Shown here: piece after piece, positions 16,875 to 24,268 of the stretch
Position numbering within the stretch: the first letter of the stretch is position 1
Layout: each line of letters begins with the position of its first letter
Origin: Oscillospiraceae bacterium
GTDB taxonomy: Bacteria > Bacillota > Clostridia > Oscillospirales > Oscillospiraceae
Reading direction: 5' to 3'
Assembly (NCBI GenBank): GCA_902778275.1
Contig: CACYXE010000012.1
Coordinates: 1 to 64,000, forward strand
Length of the DNA stretch: 64,000 bases
The notes under the pieces: model-generated
Databases searched by the model: none
Seen by the model: only the letters and a program-made list of their open reading frames with translations
Told to the model about the DNA's origin: nothing
Program-made: the position numbers and the translations under genes

Positions 16875-17870
16875 ATGACAAAGAATGAAGCAAATGGAAT
16901 TTGGGTGTTCGCCGAGCAGAGAAACGGTGTGCTGGATAAAACACCCCTGGAGCTGATTGCCAAGGCTCTGGAACTGAAAGAGACCATCGGCGAAGAAGTG
17001 ACTGCCGTCCTGATGGGACAGGATGTGGCCGGTTTGGCCGACTCCCTGATCGCCTACGGCGCAGATAAAGTCATCGTTGCCGAGCATGCCAACCTGAAGG
17101 TCTACAGCGCCCGCCCCTATCAGAAGGTGGCCGTGGAGCTTGTGAACAAGTACAAGCCCTCCATCTTCATTTTCCCCGCCACCGCGCAGGGCAGAGACCT
17201 GGCTCCCCGGGTGATGTGCACCCTGGGCACCGGCCTGACCGCCGACGCCGTGGATCTGGGCTTTGACGATGAAGGCGCCTTCGTTCAGACTACGCCCGCT
17301 TTCGGCGGCAGCCTGTTGGCCCATATCGCCATCCCCGAGCTTCGTCCCCAGATGGTCACGGTCCGTGCCCATGTGTTTGACGCCCGCGAGCCCGACTTCT
17401 CCCGCAAGGGTGAGGTGATCGTGGAGACCGTGGAAGTGGATGCGGATCCCGATTACGAGGTCCTGAGCGTCGAGCCCATCGTCAAAAACGGCGTTGCTAT
17501 CCATGAGGCAGAGGTGCTGGTGGCCGGCGGCCGCGGCATTAAGAACGAAGAGGACCTGGCTCAGCTGCGCGAACTCGCCAGCCTGATCGGCGGTGAACTG
17601 GCCTGCTCCAGACCTCTGGTGGATGACGGATGGCTGGATCACTCCCTGCAGATCGGTCAGAGCGGCACGACAGTCAAGCCCAAGTTCATTCTGAACATCG
17701 GCATTTCCGGCTCTGTGCAGTACATGGTCGGTATGCAGAAGGCTCAGACTATCGCCACCATCAACACCTATGACAGGGCTGAGCTGTTCGACATCACCCA
17801 GTATGGTGTGGTTGCCGATTATGCGAAGATCGTTCCTGCCATCATCGACGAGATCAAAGCAAGAAAATAA
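16875..17870 (+). CDS. etfA: Electron transfer flavoprotein alpha subunit
   Basis: 331 residues. The C-terminal FAD-binding domain shows VAGGRGIKNEEDLAQL, ELACSRPLVDDGW and GISGSVQYMVGMQ (about 275-287), all standard EtfA elements. It pairs with EtfB to shuttle electrons between acyl-CoA dehydrogenase and NADH or ferredoxin. There is no N-terminal ferredoxin extension. It starts after GAGGAGGG and is followed 22 bases later by the CoA-transferase start. Confidence 0.95.
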   Translation: MTKNEANGIWVFAEQRNGVLDKTPLELIAKALELKETIGEEVTAVLMGQDVAGLADSLIAYGADKVIVAEHANLKVYSARPYQKVAVELVNKYKPSIFIFPATAQGRDLAPRVMCTLGTGLTADAVDLGFDDEGAFVQTTPAFGGSLLAHIAIPELRPQMVTVRAHVFDAREPDFSRKGEVIVETVEVDADPDYEVLSVEPIVKNGVAIHEAEVLVAGGRGIKNEEDLAQLRELASLIGGELACSRPLVDDGWLDHSLQIGQSGTTVKPKFILNIGISGSVQYMVGMQKAQTIATINTYDRAELFDITQYGVVADYAKIVPAIIDEIKARK

Positions 17871-17892
17871 TCATTAAGAAGAGGTGGATCAC

Positions 17893-19443
17893 TTGTTTAA
17901 GACTATCAACGTAGACGAGGCTGTATCCCTCATTAAAGACGGATCCACAGTGGGTATTTCCGGTTTCATGGGCTCCTGCTGCCCCGAGTATATGCTAAAG
18001 GGCATCGAAGAGAGCTTCCTGAAGAGCGGACATCCCTGTGACATCACCATGACCCACTCTCCCGGTGTGGGCGACGCCAAGGACAGAGGCATGAACCACA
18101 TGGCGCATGTGGGCCTGCTCAAGCGGGTCATCGCCAGCCATTACAATCTGGCGCCCATGCTGCAGGCGAAGGTCGACGCCGGTGAGATCGAGGCCTATCT
18201 GCTCCCGCAGGGCACCATCTGCCAGCTCTATCGTGAGATCGGCGCCGGCCGCCCCGGTGTCATCACCAAGACCGGTCTCGGCACCTTTGTCGATCCCCGT
18301 CTGGAAGGCGGCAAGTGCAATGCATTGGCCACTAAGGACCTGGTGGAAGTCGTTGAACTGGGCGGCGAGGAGTACCTGTGGTACAAGTCCTTCCCCATCG
18401 ACGTGGCCGTGATCCGCGGTACCTCCATTGATGAGCATGGCAACATCTCCCTGGAGAAAGAGACCACCATTGTCGACCAGCTGGCTCTTGCTACCGCTGC
18501 CAAGCACTGCGGCGGCATCGTGATCGCTCAGGTGGAGCGCGTGGTCGCCAGCGGCGCCATCAATCCCCGCGACGTGGTCGTCCCGGGCATCCTGGTGGAT
18601 TATGCCGTTCTCTCTCCCGCAGAGTGCCATTACCAGAACTTCGGCAACCAGCCCTACGACGCGGCCCTGGCGCATGAGTTCCGCATCCCTGTGGACAGCC
18701 TGCCCGTTCTGCCCATGTCTGACCGTAAGGTCATCGCCCGCAGAGCGGCCATGGAGCTGCCCAAGAACGCGGTCATTAACCTGGGCATTGGCATGCCGGA
18801 AGGCGTCTCCAGTGTGGCAGTTGAGGAAGGCTTTGCCGACCAGCTGACCATGACGGTTGAGGCTGGTCAGATCGGCGGCGTGCCCGCGGCCGGTGCTGCT
18901 TTCGGCGGTGCCTACAACCCCGAGTTCGTCAACGACATGATCCGTCACTTTGACTTCTACGATGGCGGCGGCCTGGATGTTTGCTTCTTGGGCGCGGCCG
19001 AAGTGGACCAGATGGGCAACTGCAACGTCAGTAAGTTTACCCGCACTGTCGGCCCCGGCGGCTTCATCAATATCGCTTCCAATACCCCCAAGTGCGTGTT
19101 CTGCGGTACCTTGACAGCCGGTGGCCTGAAGACGGAAGTCAAGGACGGCAAACTTGTCATCCTCCAGGAAGGCAAGAGCAAAAAGTACATGAAGCAGGTC
19201 AAGCAGGTGACCTTCAGCGGCGCCAACGCCGTGAAGTCCGGCCAGACGGTCCTGTTTGTTACCGAGCGCGCCGTGTTCGAACTGGACAAGGATGGCATCA
19301 TCCTGACCGAGATCGCCCCCGGCATCGACCTGCAGACTCAGGTGCTCGACATGATCGACTTCGACGTGAGAGTTTCTCCCGATCTGAAGCTGATGGATGC
19401 GCGTATCTTCGCGGAAGAGCCTATGGGCCTGGAACTCAAGTAA
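17893..19443 (+). CDS. Family I CoA-transferase (acetate/propionate type)
   Basis: About 516 residues with fused alpha and beta halves, as in YdiF/Cat1-like enzymes. GISGFMGSCCPEYM (about 24-37) is the N-terminal CoA-binding loop. TVEAGQIGG (about 317-325) holds the Glu expected to form the covalent CoA thioester, and GLGIGMPEGV-like GIGMPEGVSS lies just before it. The TTG at 17893 is preferred because GAGGTGG sits 5 bases upstream; the in-frame GTG at 17884 is inside that ribosome site. It would activate an imported acid by moving CoA from acetyl- or another acyl-CoA, feeding the hydratase and dehydrogenase. Confidence 0.88.
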   Translation: MFKTINVDEAVSLIKDGSTVGISGFMGSCCPEYMLKGIEESFLKSGHPCDITMTHSPGVGDAKDRGMNHMAHVGLLKRVIASHYNLAPMLQAKVDAGEIEAYLLPQGTICQLYREIGAGRPGVITKTGLGTFVDPRLEGGKCNALATKDLVEVVELGGEEYLWYKSFPIDVAVIRGTSIDEHGNISLEKETTIVDQLALATAAKHCGGIVIAQVERVVASGAINPRDVVVPGILVDYAVLSPAECHYQNFGNQPYDAALAHEFRIPVDSLPVLPMSDRKVIARRAAMELPKNAVINLGIGMPEGVSSVAVEEGFADQLTMTVEAGQIGGVPAAGAAFGGAYNPEFVNDMIRHFDFYDGGGLDVCFLGAAEVDQMGNCNVSKFTRTVGPGGFINIASNTPKCVFCGTLTAGGLKTEVKDGKLVILQEGKSKKYMKQVKQVTFSGANAVKSGQTVLFVTERAVFELDKDGIILTEIAPGIDLQTQVLDMIDFDVRVSPDLKLMDARIFAEEPMGLELK

Positions 19444-19486
19444 GCGTCCCAAAACATTACATTTATAATTACAGGAGGAAAAACCA

Positions 19487-19930
19487 ATGGCTAACGAATG
19501 CAAAAGATTTACCGGCGATCAGCTGAAAGTCGGCATGACCGCAGAACGCTCCAAGACCATTACCAAGCAGGACATCGAGTATTTCGGCGCGGTTTCCACC
19601 GATACCAACCCCATGCACTTCGATGAGGACTATGCTTCCAAGACCCAGTTCGGCCGCTGCATCGCCCATGGCGTCATCTCTCTGAGCCTCTGCGGTTCCG
19701 TTCTCGGCATGGAGCTGCCCGGTCTGGGCACCGTCCACATGGGCCAGGAAGTCACCTTCAAAAAGCCCGTTTATCCCGGCGACACCATCACCGCGCACTG
19801 CGAGATCATTGACATCGTCTACAAAGAAAAGAAGGACTTCTACATTGTTAAGGTCAAGCAGTGGGTCACCAACCAGAACGGCGACGTGGTCACTGAAGGC
19901 ATTGCCACCTGCATGCCGCCGAAAGACTGA
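19487..19930 (+). CDS. MaoC-family (R)-specific enoyl-CoA hydratase
   Basis: 147 residues with a single hot-dog domain. The hydratase catalytic motif is DTNPMHFDEDYA (about 39-50; Asp, Asn and His at the expected positions), with GRCIAHGVISLSL following. Single-domain MaoC/PhaJ proteins interconvert (R)-3-hydroxyacyl-CoA and enoyl-CoA. It closes the acyl-CoA operon: ACAGGAGGA precedes the ATG and a long hairpin at 20035 follows. With the dehydrogenase/Etf it would make a hydroxyacyl to enoyl to acyl path or its reverse. Confidence 0.88.
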   Translation: MANECKRFTGDQLKVGMTAERSKTITKQDIEYFGAVSTDTNPMHFDEDYASKTQFGRCIAHGVISLSLCGSVLGMELPGLGTVHMGQEVTFKKPVYPGDTITAHCEIIDIVYKEKKDFYIVKVKQWVTNQNGDVVTEGIATCMPPKD

Positions 19931-20034
19931 TCTGTATTTCTTCAAGCAAATCAGTTAACGGCATTACGAAATCCATAACGGAGCACGACCTCCAAAAAAC
20001 TCTCTTATGATGGTCAAAGAGAGTATAGTGCTCC

Positions 20035-20078
20035 CGGCCGCCAGAATGCCATGGCATTTTGGCGGCCGTCTTTATTAT
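20035..20078 (+). terminator. Terminator of the acyl-CoA operon
   Basis: A 16-bp stem (CGGCCGCCAGAATGCC with GGCATTTTGGCGGCCG, one wobble) and 2-base loop are followed by TCTTTATTAT. It lies 105 bases after the MaoC gene. Confidence 0.8.
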
Positions 20079-20224
20079 AATCATCGGACAGCAAAGGTAT
20101 TTTAGAATCATTCGCCCGATGCTCAATGCAAGAAAAGCCTGGCAATAAGCTGATTGACTATTCGCCGTCATAGAATCATTTTCATGAGCGCAAAGCGGTA
20201 AGAAAAAGTGGTGAGAAGAAAAGA

Positions 20225-20959
20225 ATGGCCGAGAAAAGAATAGCTTCTGATAACGGAATCCGCAGGCTGCCCCGCTATCTCCGCATCCTCGAACAAATGG
20301 ATGAGCAGGGCGTGGAACGGATATCCTCTGCAGAACTGGGAAGAATGATCGGCTTCTCCGCCTCCCAGATCCGCACGGATTTCAACAACTTCGGCAGCTT
20401 CGGCCAGCAGGGCTACGGCTATGAGGTGAGCTCCCTCTGCAGGGAAATCCGCCAGGTCCTCGGCATGGATAGGGGCTTTCGGGCGATCTTGGTCGGCGTG
20501 GGCAATCTGGGCCGGGCGCTGATCTGTAATTTCGATTTCTGTAAGCTGGGCCTGCATCTGATTGCTGCCGTTGATGTGGATCCGGCGTTACTGGGAAAGG
20601 AAATCCACGGTCTGCCGGTTCTGTCGGTAGACGCCGCTGTGGAACTGATTGAGAAAGAACGGATTGATCTGGCCATTCTCACTGTTCCCAAGATTGTCGC
20701 GCGACAGGCGGCCGATCGGTTGGCTGCGGCCGGGATCCGAGCGATCTGGAATTTTACCAACACTGAGGTGGCGGATTCCGCCAGCGGGCTGCTGGTGGAA
20801 GACATGAATTTCGACGACAGTCTTCTGACGCTGATGCACTATATGAAAAACTGCAAGGAAACAGAGACTCGGCCGAAGGAAATGGAGGGCGCTCACCAGC
20901 GGAAAGCTGACGCAGACGCAAGAAAAAAGCATGAAAAAGAATGTGAAAATTTCAGATAA
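20225..20959 (+). CDS. rex: Redox-sensing repressor Rex (first copy)
   Basis: 244 residues. The N-terminal winged helix is IRRLPRYLRILEQM...RISSAELGRMIGFSASQIR, and FNNFGSFGQQGYGY links to a Rossmann domain with GVGNLGRAL (about 90-98) that binds NAD(H). WNFTNTEV is the Rex domain-swap/NADH region. The C-terminal tail (about 215-244, rich in Lys and Glu) extends past the usual about 210 residues. Rex represses fermentation and redox genes when NADH is low. Its gene overlaps the next rex by 29 bases, so the two are translationally linked. Confidence 0.92.
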   Translation: MAEKRIASDNGIRRLPRYLRILEQMDEQGVERISSAELGRMIGFSASQIRTDFNNFGSFGQQGYGYEVSSLCREIRQVLGMDRGFRAILVGVGNLGRALICNFDFCKLGLHLIAAVDVDPALLGKEIHGLPVLSVDAAVELIEKERIDLAILTVPKIVARQAADRLAAAGIRAIWNFTNTEVADSASGLLVEDMNFDDSLLTLMHYMKNCKETETRPKEMEGAHQRKADADARKKHEKECENFR

Positions 20960-21638
20960 TACGATCCGCAGACTTCCCAAATATCTGCGAAAACTCAGCA
21001 ATCTCCAAAGCGATGGTGTACAGCGGATCTCTTCCTTTGAGCTCGGAAACAGTCTGGGCAATACACCCTCTCAGATCCGTCAGGATTTCAGCCACTTCGG
21101 CAATTTCGGTCAGCAAGGCTATGGGTATCATGTGGAAAATCTCCAGGAAAGCATCCGGGAGATTTTGGGGCTGGATCAGCAGATGTCCGCAATCCTCTTG
21201 GGCGTGGGCAACATAGGCCAGGCGTTGATGAAGAACTTCGATTTTACCTTATGCGGAGTACAGCTTCAGGCGGCTTTTGACATCGATCCCGGGAAGATTG
21301 GAAACACGGTCAATGGTTTGGTAGTCCGGGATCAGGCCGAATTGGCTGCATACCTGAAAAACGCAAAGCCGGATCTTGCGATCCTGTGTGTACCAAGTGA
21401 CGTCGCCGTCGAGCTCGCCGGGAAACTGATCGCCCTGGGAATTGAGGCCATCTGGAATTTCACGAATACGGAGATCACAGCCGGCGACAGTGAAGTGTTG
21501 GTGGAAAACCTGCATTTTACGGACAGTTTGCTGACCCTGCGCTATTACATTGCAAAACGCAATGAAGATCGCGTGAAGAAGGAAGAGAAGTACCTGCGAT
21601 CCACCGGCAGCAGGCCAAAAAGACCACAGCTTTTTTGA
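20931..21638 (+). CDS. rex: Redox-sensing repressor Rex (second copy)
   Basis: 235 residues with the same architecture as the gene it overlaps: IRRLPKYLRKLSNL, RISSFELGNSLGNTPSQIRQD in the winged helix, FSHFGNFGQQGYGY, and Rossmann motif GVGNIGQAL. Residue differences are spread through both domains, so this is an old duplication rather than a recent tandem copy. The two products could heterodimerise or read different DNA sites. The immediate context (two hydratases, CoA-transferase, Etf) suggests control of local NAD(H)-linked acyl-CoA metabolism. Confidence 0.92.
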   Translation: MKKNVKISDNTIRRLPKYLRKLSNLQSDGVQRISSFELGNSLGNTPSQIRQDFSHFGNFGQQGYGYHVENLQESIREILGLDQQMSAILLGVGNIGQALMKNFDFTLCGVQLQAAFDIDPGKIGNTVNGLVVRDQAELAAYLKNAKPDLAILCVPSDVAVELAGKLIALGIEAIWNFTNTEITAGDSEVLVENLHFTDSLLTLRYYIAKRNEDRVKKEEKYLRSTGSRPKRPQLF

Positions 21639-21701
21639 GATGGCAATACGCGCATGACAGACAGAAAGACATTTCATCATTCCCAAAAAGGAGAGAATAC
21701 G

Positions 21702-22154
21702 ATGGATAATAATTTTAAAATTCCGTATGAACTGGGCTTTACCACGCATTTTGAAAAAACAGTCAGCGAATCCGACGTCTACATGTTTGCCGGCATATCC
21801 GGAGATATGAACCGTGTACACTTGAACGATCAGTACATGAAGGGCACTGCGATCGGGGAGCGGGTCGCTCACGGTATGCTGACCTTCTCCATTGCCAGCG
21901 CGGCCGAGACCAAACTGCTGGACGCCAAGTTCCAGGAGATGGAGGACGCGGGCATCAGCTATCTTTCGGCGGGTTATGAGCATGTTCGTTTCATAAAGCC
22001 AGTGTTCTTCGGCGACACGCTGAACGTCAGCTATGAGTTGACGGATATCAACGAGGAGACAAAGAAGACTATCGGCAGACTCACCGTCGTCAACCAGAAC
22101 GGTGTGGTGGTCATGGTCGCCGACCATATCCTGAAATTCTTCCCCAAGCAGTAA
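21702..22154 (+). CDS. MaoC-like dehydratase (second copy)
   Basis: 150 residues, hot-dog fold. GDMNRVHLNDQYM (about 34-46) is the hydratase motif, with an Asp-x-Asn-x-x-His pattern. It is followed by GERVAHGMLTFSIASA and a C-terminal VVNQNGVVVMVADHI. ATG 21702 has AAGGAGAG upstream; the frame also opens at 21654 but without a ribosome site. Only moderately similar to the MaoC protein at 19487, so substrate or direction may differ. It ends just before a strong terminator. Confidence 0.85.
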   Translation: MDNNFKIPYELGFTTHFEKTVSESDVYMFAGISGDMNRVHLNDQYMKGTAIGERVAHGMLTFSIASAAETKLLDAKFQEMEDAGISYLSAGYEHVRFIKPVFFGDTLNVSYELTDINEETKKTIGRLTVVNQNGVVVMVADHILKFFPKQ

Positions 22155-22172
22155 TACTCGTAAGAAAGTAAG

Positions 22173-22207
22173 AAACACGGAAGACGGGTCCGTCTTCCGT
22201 GTTTCTT
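22173..22207 (+). terminator. Terminator after the second MaoC gene
   Basis: A 15-bp perfect stem (AAACACGGAAGACGG with CCGTCTTCCGTGTTT) and 2-base loop are followed by CTTT, 19 bases after the stop. Confidence 0.75.
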
Positions 22208-22595
22208 TGCGTTGTTGGGCACCGTGGCACAGACAGCAGATCCTTATTCATGAAGGATGTATGCTTTGCCCTTATCCACGATCTCCAGCAGGCAGAGGGC
22301 TGCCTGCGCGTCGAACTGCGTGCGATGGCTTTCTTGATCTCGGCGCGGACCACATCCTGAGGGAGATATCGCCGGCAGCTCCCATTGGAAGTCATGGCAT
22401 CATAAGCTCGCACTTGGCGAGGAGGGACCAAAATCACCTTGACTTCATTAACGCTAAAAAAATCAAGTCTTAACAGCCCCATATTGATATGTTTTTTCTG
22501 CAATGTTATAATGCTTTTACAGCCTGTGTGTGGGTTTTCGTGGTTGGATAATACGAACTGAGAAACTCAGCGCTACCAGTGGCTTTCAGCGCAGC
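22208..22595. other. Gene-free stretch before tRNA-Val
   Basis: About 390 bases with no coding sequence I can support. The one long minus-strand frame reads through the terminator at 22173 and matches no family. TTGACT at about 22440 and an AT-rich stretch ATATTGATATG at about 22480-22490 are weak promoter-like elements for the tRNA. Confidence 0.4.
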
Positions 22596-22671
22596 AGACG
22601 ATTGGCGCAGCTGGCAGCGCATTCGCTTGACTTGCGGGAAATCACAAGTTCGAGTCTTGTATCGTCCACCA
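22596..22671 (+). tRNA. tRNA-Val(GAC), with two unusual positions
   Basis: A 76-base cloverleaf folds cleanly: acceptor AGACGAT with ATCGTCC, D stem GCGC/GCGC, anticodon stem TTCGC/GCGGG (two G-T pairs), T stem ACAAG/CTTGT, loop TTCGAGT, discriminator A and encoded CCA. The anticodon at 22629-22631 is GAC (Val). Two departures are seen: position 1 is A, so pair 1-72 is A-C, and position 37 is T instead of a purine. The last 23 bases recur at 939-961. It could be a functional minor copy or one that is decaying. Confidence 0.8.
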
Positions 22672-22753
22672 AAGAACTGCATCGAAAGGTGCAGTTCTTT
22701 TTGTATTTCGGCAGATTTCCGTGGAAATAGAAAAACGCAGGGAGGAAAAAACG

Positions 22754-23113
22754 ATGTGGAAGAGATATTTGGTTGAGTTCGGGACCGGAGCGGACCTCCA
22801 CGGCATGGACGTGATGGAGGCGGCGACCCGGGCTGTGAAGGACGCGGTGTCTCATTGCTGCATGTGCGGCCTTGTGGACACGCTGGGGGTAAAGGATCTG
22901 AAGTCCGATATGCGGGTGAGTATGAAGGTCGCGGCTCCATACCCGGAAAAGGTCGACGGAAAAGCGCTGAAAAAGCTCCTGATCGCGGATGACGTGGATG
23001 TTGAAATCGTGGAGGGCGGCATGCTTTTGAACGGCCTGCATGTGGATGCCTTCGGCGCGGGCGACCAGATCGTGATCGTGAACGTGGGCCTGACGGTGTA
23101 TGTGAGGATTTGA
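22754..23113 (+). CDS. Lin0512 family protein
   Basis: 119 residues matching the Lin0512 family: YLVEFGTGADLHGMD at the N-terminus, AATRAVKDAVSHCCMCGL (about 19-36), then VEIVEGGMLLNG and GDQIVIVNVGLTVYV. The function of this family is not established; members are small cytosolic proteins, and the conserved Asp-Leu-His-Gly segment suggests ligand or metal binding. ATG 22754 has GGAGG 8 bases upstream. It starts 83 bases after the tRNA gene. Confidence 0.75.
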   Translation: MWKRYLVEFGTGADLHGMDVMEAATRAVKDAVSHCCMCGLVDTLGVKDLKSDMRVSMKVAAPYPEKVDGKALKKLLIADDVDVEIVEGGMLLNGLHVDAFGAGDQIVIVNVGLTVYVRI

Positions 23114-23163
23114 GCGGAACATTCCGGGATGCCCGCTCGTCAGAGGAACAGGAGGTGACCGGG

Positions 23164-23385
23164 ATGGAAAAATTCATACCCTACGACAAGCTCTCCAAAA
23201 AGAAAAAGCGGGAGCTTGCCGCACAGCGGCGGGGCAGTTGGGGCATGAGCCCGGTGACACGGAAACCGACGAATCCCAAAGCCTATGACCGCAGAAAAGC
23301 GCGTCAGACGGATGACCCGTCTGACGCGCTTTGTTTTTTGGGGGGCGCAGTATACGCTTGCCCCTCTTGCCCAAACATGCTATAG
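23164..23385 (+). CDS. Small conserved Clostridia protein, 3' end runs through a terminator
   Basis: The start has a textbook AGGAGGTGA. The first 47 residues (MEKFIPYDKLSKKKKRELAA, then QRRGSWG...NPKAYDRRKAR) are basic and look like a small protein widespread in Clostridia, of unknown function. From residue about 45 the frame continues through a perfect 16-bp terminator stem (23296-23332) to TAG at 23385, so the last about 27 residues are probably not part of the original gene. The original 3' end may have been lost, or the terminator may lie in a naturally variable tail. Confidence 0.5.
   Translation: MEKFIPYDKLSKKKKRELAAQRRGSWGMSPVTRKPTNPKAYDRRKARQTDDPSDALCFLGGAVYACPSCPNML
23296..23339 (+). 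terminator. Intrinsic terminator inside the small ORF's 3' end
   Basis: A perfect 16-bp stem (AAAGCGCGTCAGACGG with CCGTCTGACGCGCTTT), 5-base loop, then GTTTTTT. Confidence 0.85.
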
Positions 23386-23386
23386 T
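23358..23386 (+). promoter_or_regulatory. Promoter of the phosphatase gene
   Basis: TTGCCC, 17-base spacer, TATAGT, placed about 36 bases before the ATG at 23422. Confidence 0.55.
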
Positions 23387-23421
23387 AAGAGCCGTTATCA
23401 GGAGAAGGAGACGAGAAGAAC

Positions 23422-24150
23422 ATGAAGCTGCTGCTGATCCGCCACGGCGATCCGGATTATATCCATGACGATCTGACCCCTGCGGGCCGCCGGGAGGCGG
23501 CGCTGCTGGCGGAGCGGATCGCCCCCATGGAGGTGGAGCAATACTTCGTGTCCCCCCTGGGCCGCGCGAGGGCCACCGCGGCGCCTACCCTGCAGAAAGC
23601 GGAGCGAACGGCGGTGGAATGCGCATGGCTGCAGGAATTCTCCATCCCGGTGGCGCGGCCGGATTTGGACGGGCTGAGCAAGGTGCCCTGGGACTGGCTG
23701 CCCCAGGACTGGCTGCAGGATCCGCGGCTGTTCTCCCCGGAGCGATGGAGGGAAAATGAGATCCTCCGGGCCGCCGGCGTGGGGGAGGCCTACGACGCCG
23801 TCATCGCCGCCTTCGACAAGCTGCTGGCGGAGCACGGCTATGAGCGGGACGGCCTGTACTATCGGGTGCGGCGGCCCAACACAAAGACCCTGGTGTTCTT
23901 CACCCATTTCGGACTCAGCTGTGTGCTGCTGAGCCACTTGATGCAGACCTCTCCCATGGTGCTCTGGCAGGGCCTGGTCATGGCGCCGTCATCCGTAACG
24001 ACCATCCATACAGAAGAGCGCCGGCCCGGGATCGCGGCCTTTCGCACGGCCGCGCTGGGAGACGTGTCCCACCTGTATGCGAAGGGCGTCGAGCCGGCCT
24101 TCGCGGCGCGCTTTTGCGAGGTCTACGGAAACGGCCAGCGGATCGACTGA
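23422..24150 (+). CDS. Histidine phosphatase (phosphoglycerate mutase-like) protein
   Basis: 242 residues. The catalytic LIRHGDPDY is at residues 4-12, with His7 as the phosphohistidine; SPLGRARATA (about 44-53) provides the second Arg; FFTHFGLS (about 157-164) provides the late catalytic His. The acid/base Glu of true phosphoglycerate mutases is not evident, so a broad-specificity phosphatase is more likely. It is preceded by GGAGAAGGAG and a recognisable promoter. Its substrate is unknown. Confidence 0.85.
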   Translation: MKLLLIRHGDPDYIHDDLTPAGRREAALLAERIAPMEVEQYFVSPLGRARATAAPTLQKAERTAVECAWLQEFSIPVARPDLDGLSKVPWDWLPQDWLQDPRLFSPERWRENEILRAAGVGEAYDAVIAAFDKLLAEHGYERDGLYYRVRRPNTKTLVFFTHFGLSCVLLSHLMQTSPMVLWQGLVMAPSSVTTIHTEERRPGIAAFRTAALGDVSHLYAKGVEPAFAARFCEVYGNGQRID

Positions 24151-24268
24151 GATCCGGGACTTCTCAGGGGCGCTGCCGGAAGCATATTGACTCTATCGGT
24201 GCAAAGTGATAAAGTGTTAAACAAGCTCCCGGGTGCGGGAGGCGACTACCCATATAGGAGTGATCCCT

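Noticed and set aside
22111-22503. Minus-strand ORF before tRNA-Val
   Set aside because: It reads through the terminator at 22173 and resembles no family.
22506-23177. Minus-strand frame containing GGRYKTRTCD
   Set aside because: This peptide is a known artefact of translating tRNA genes antisense; it overlaps tRNA-Val.
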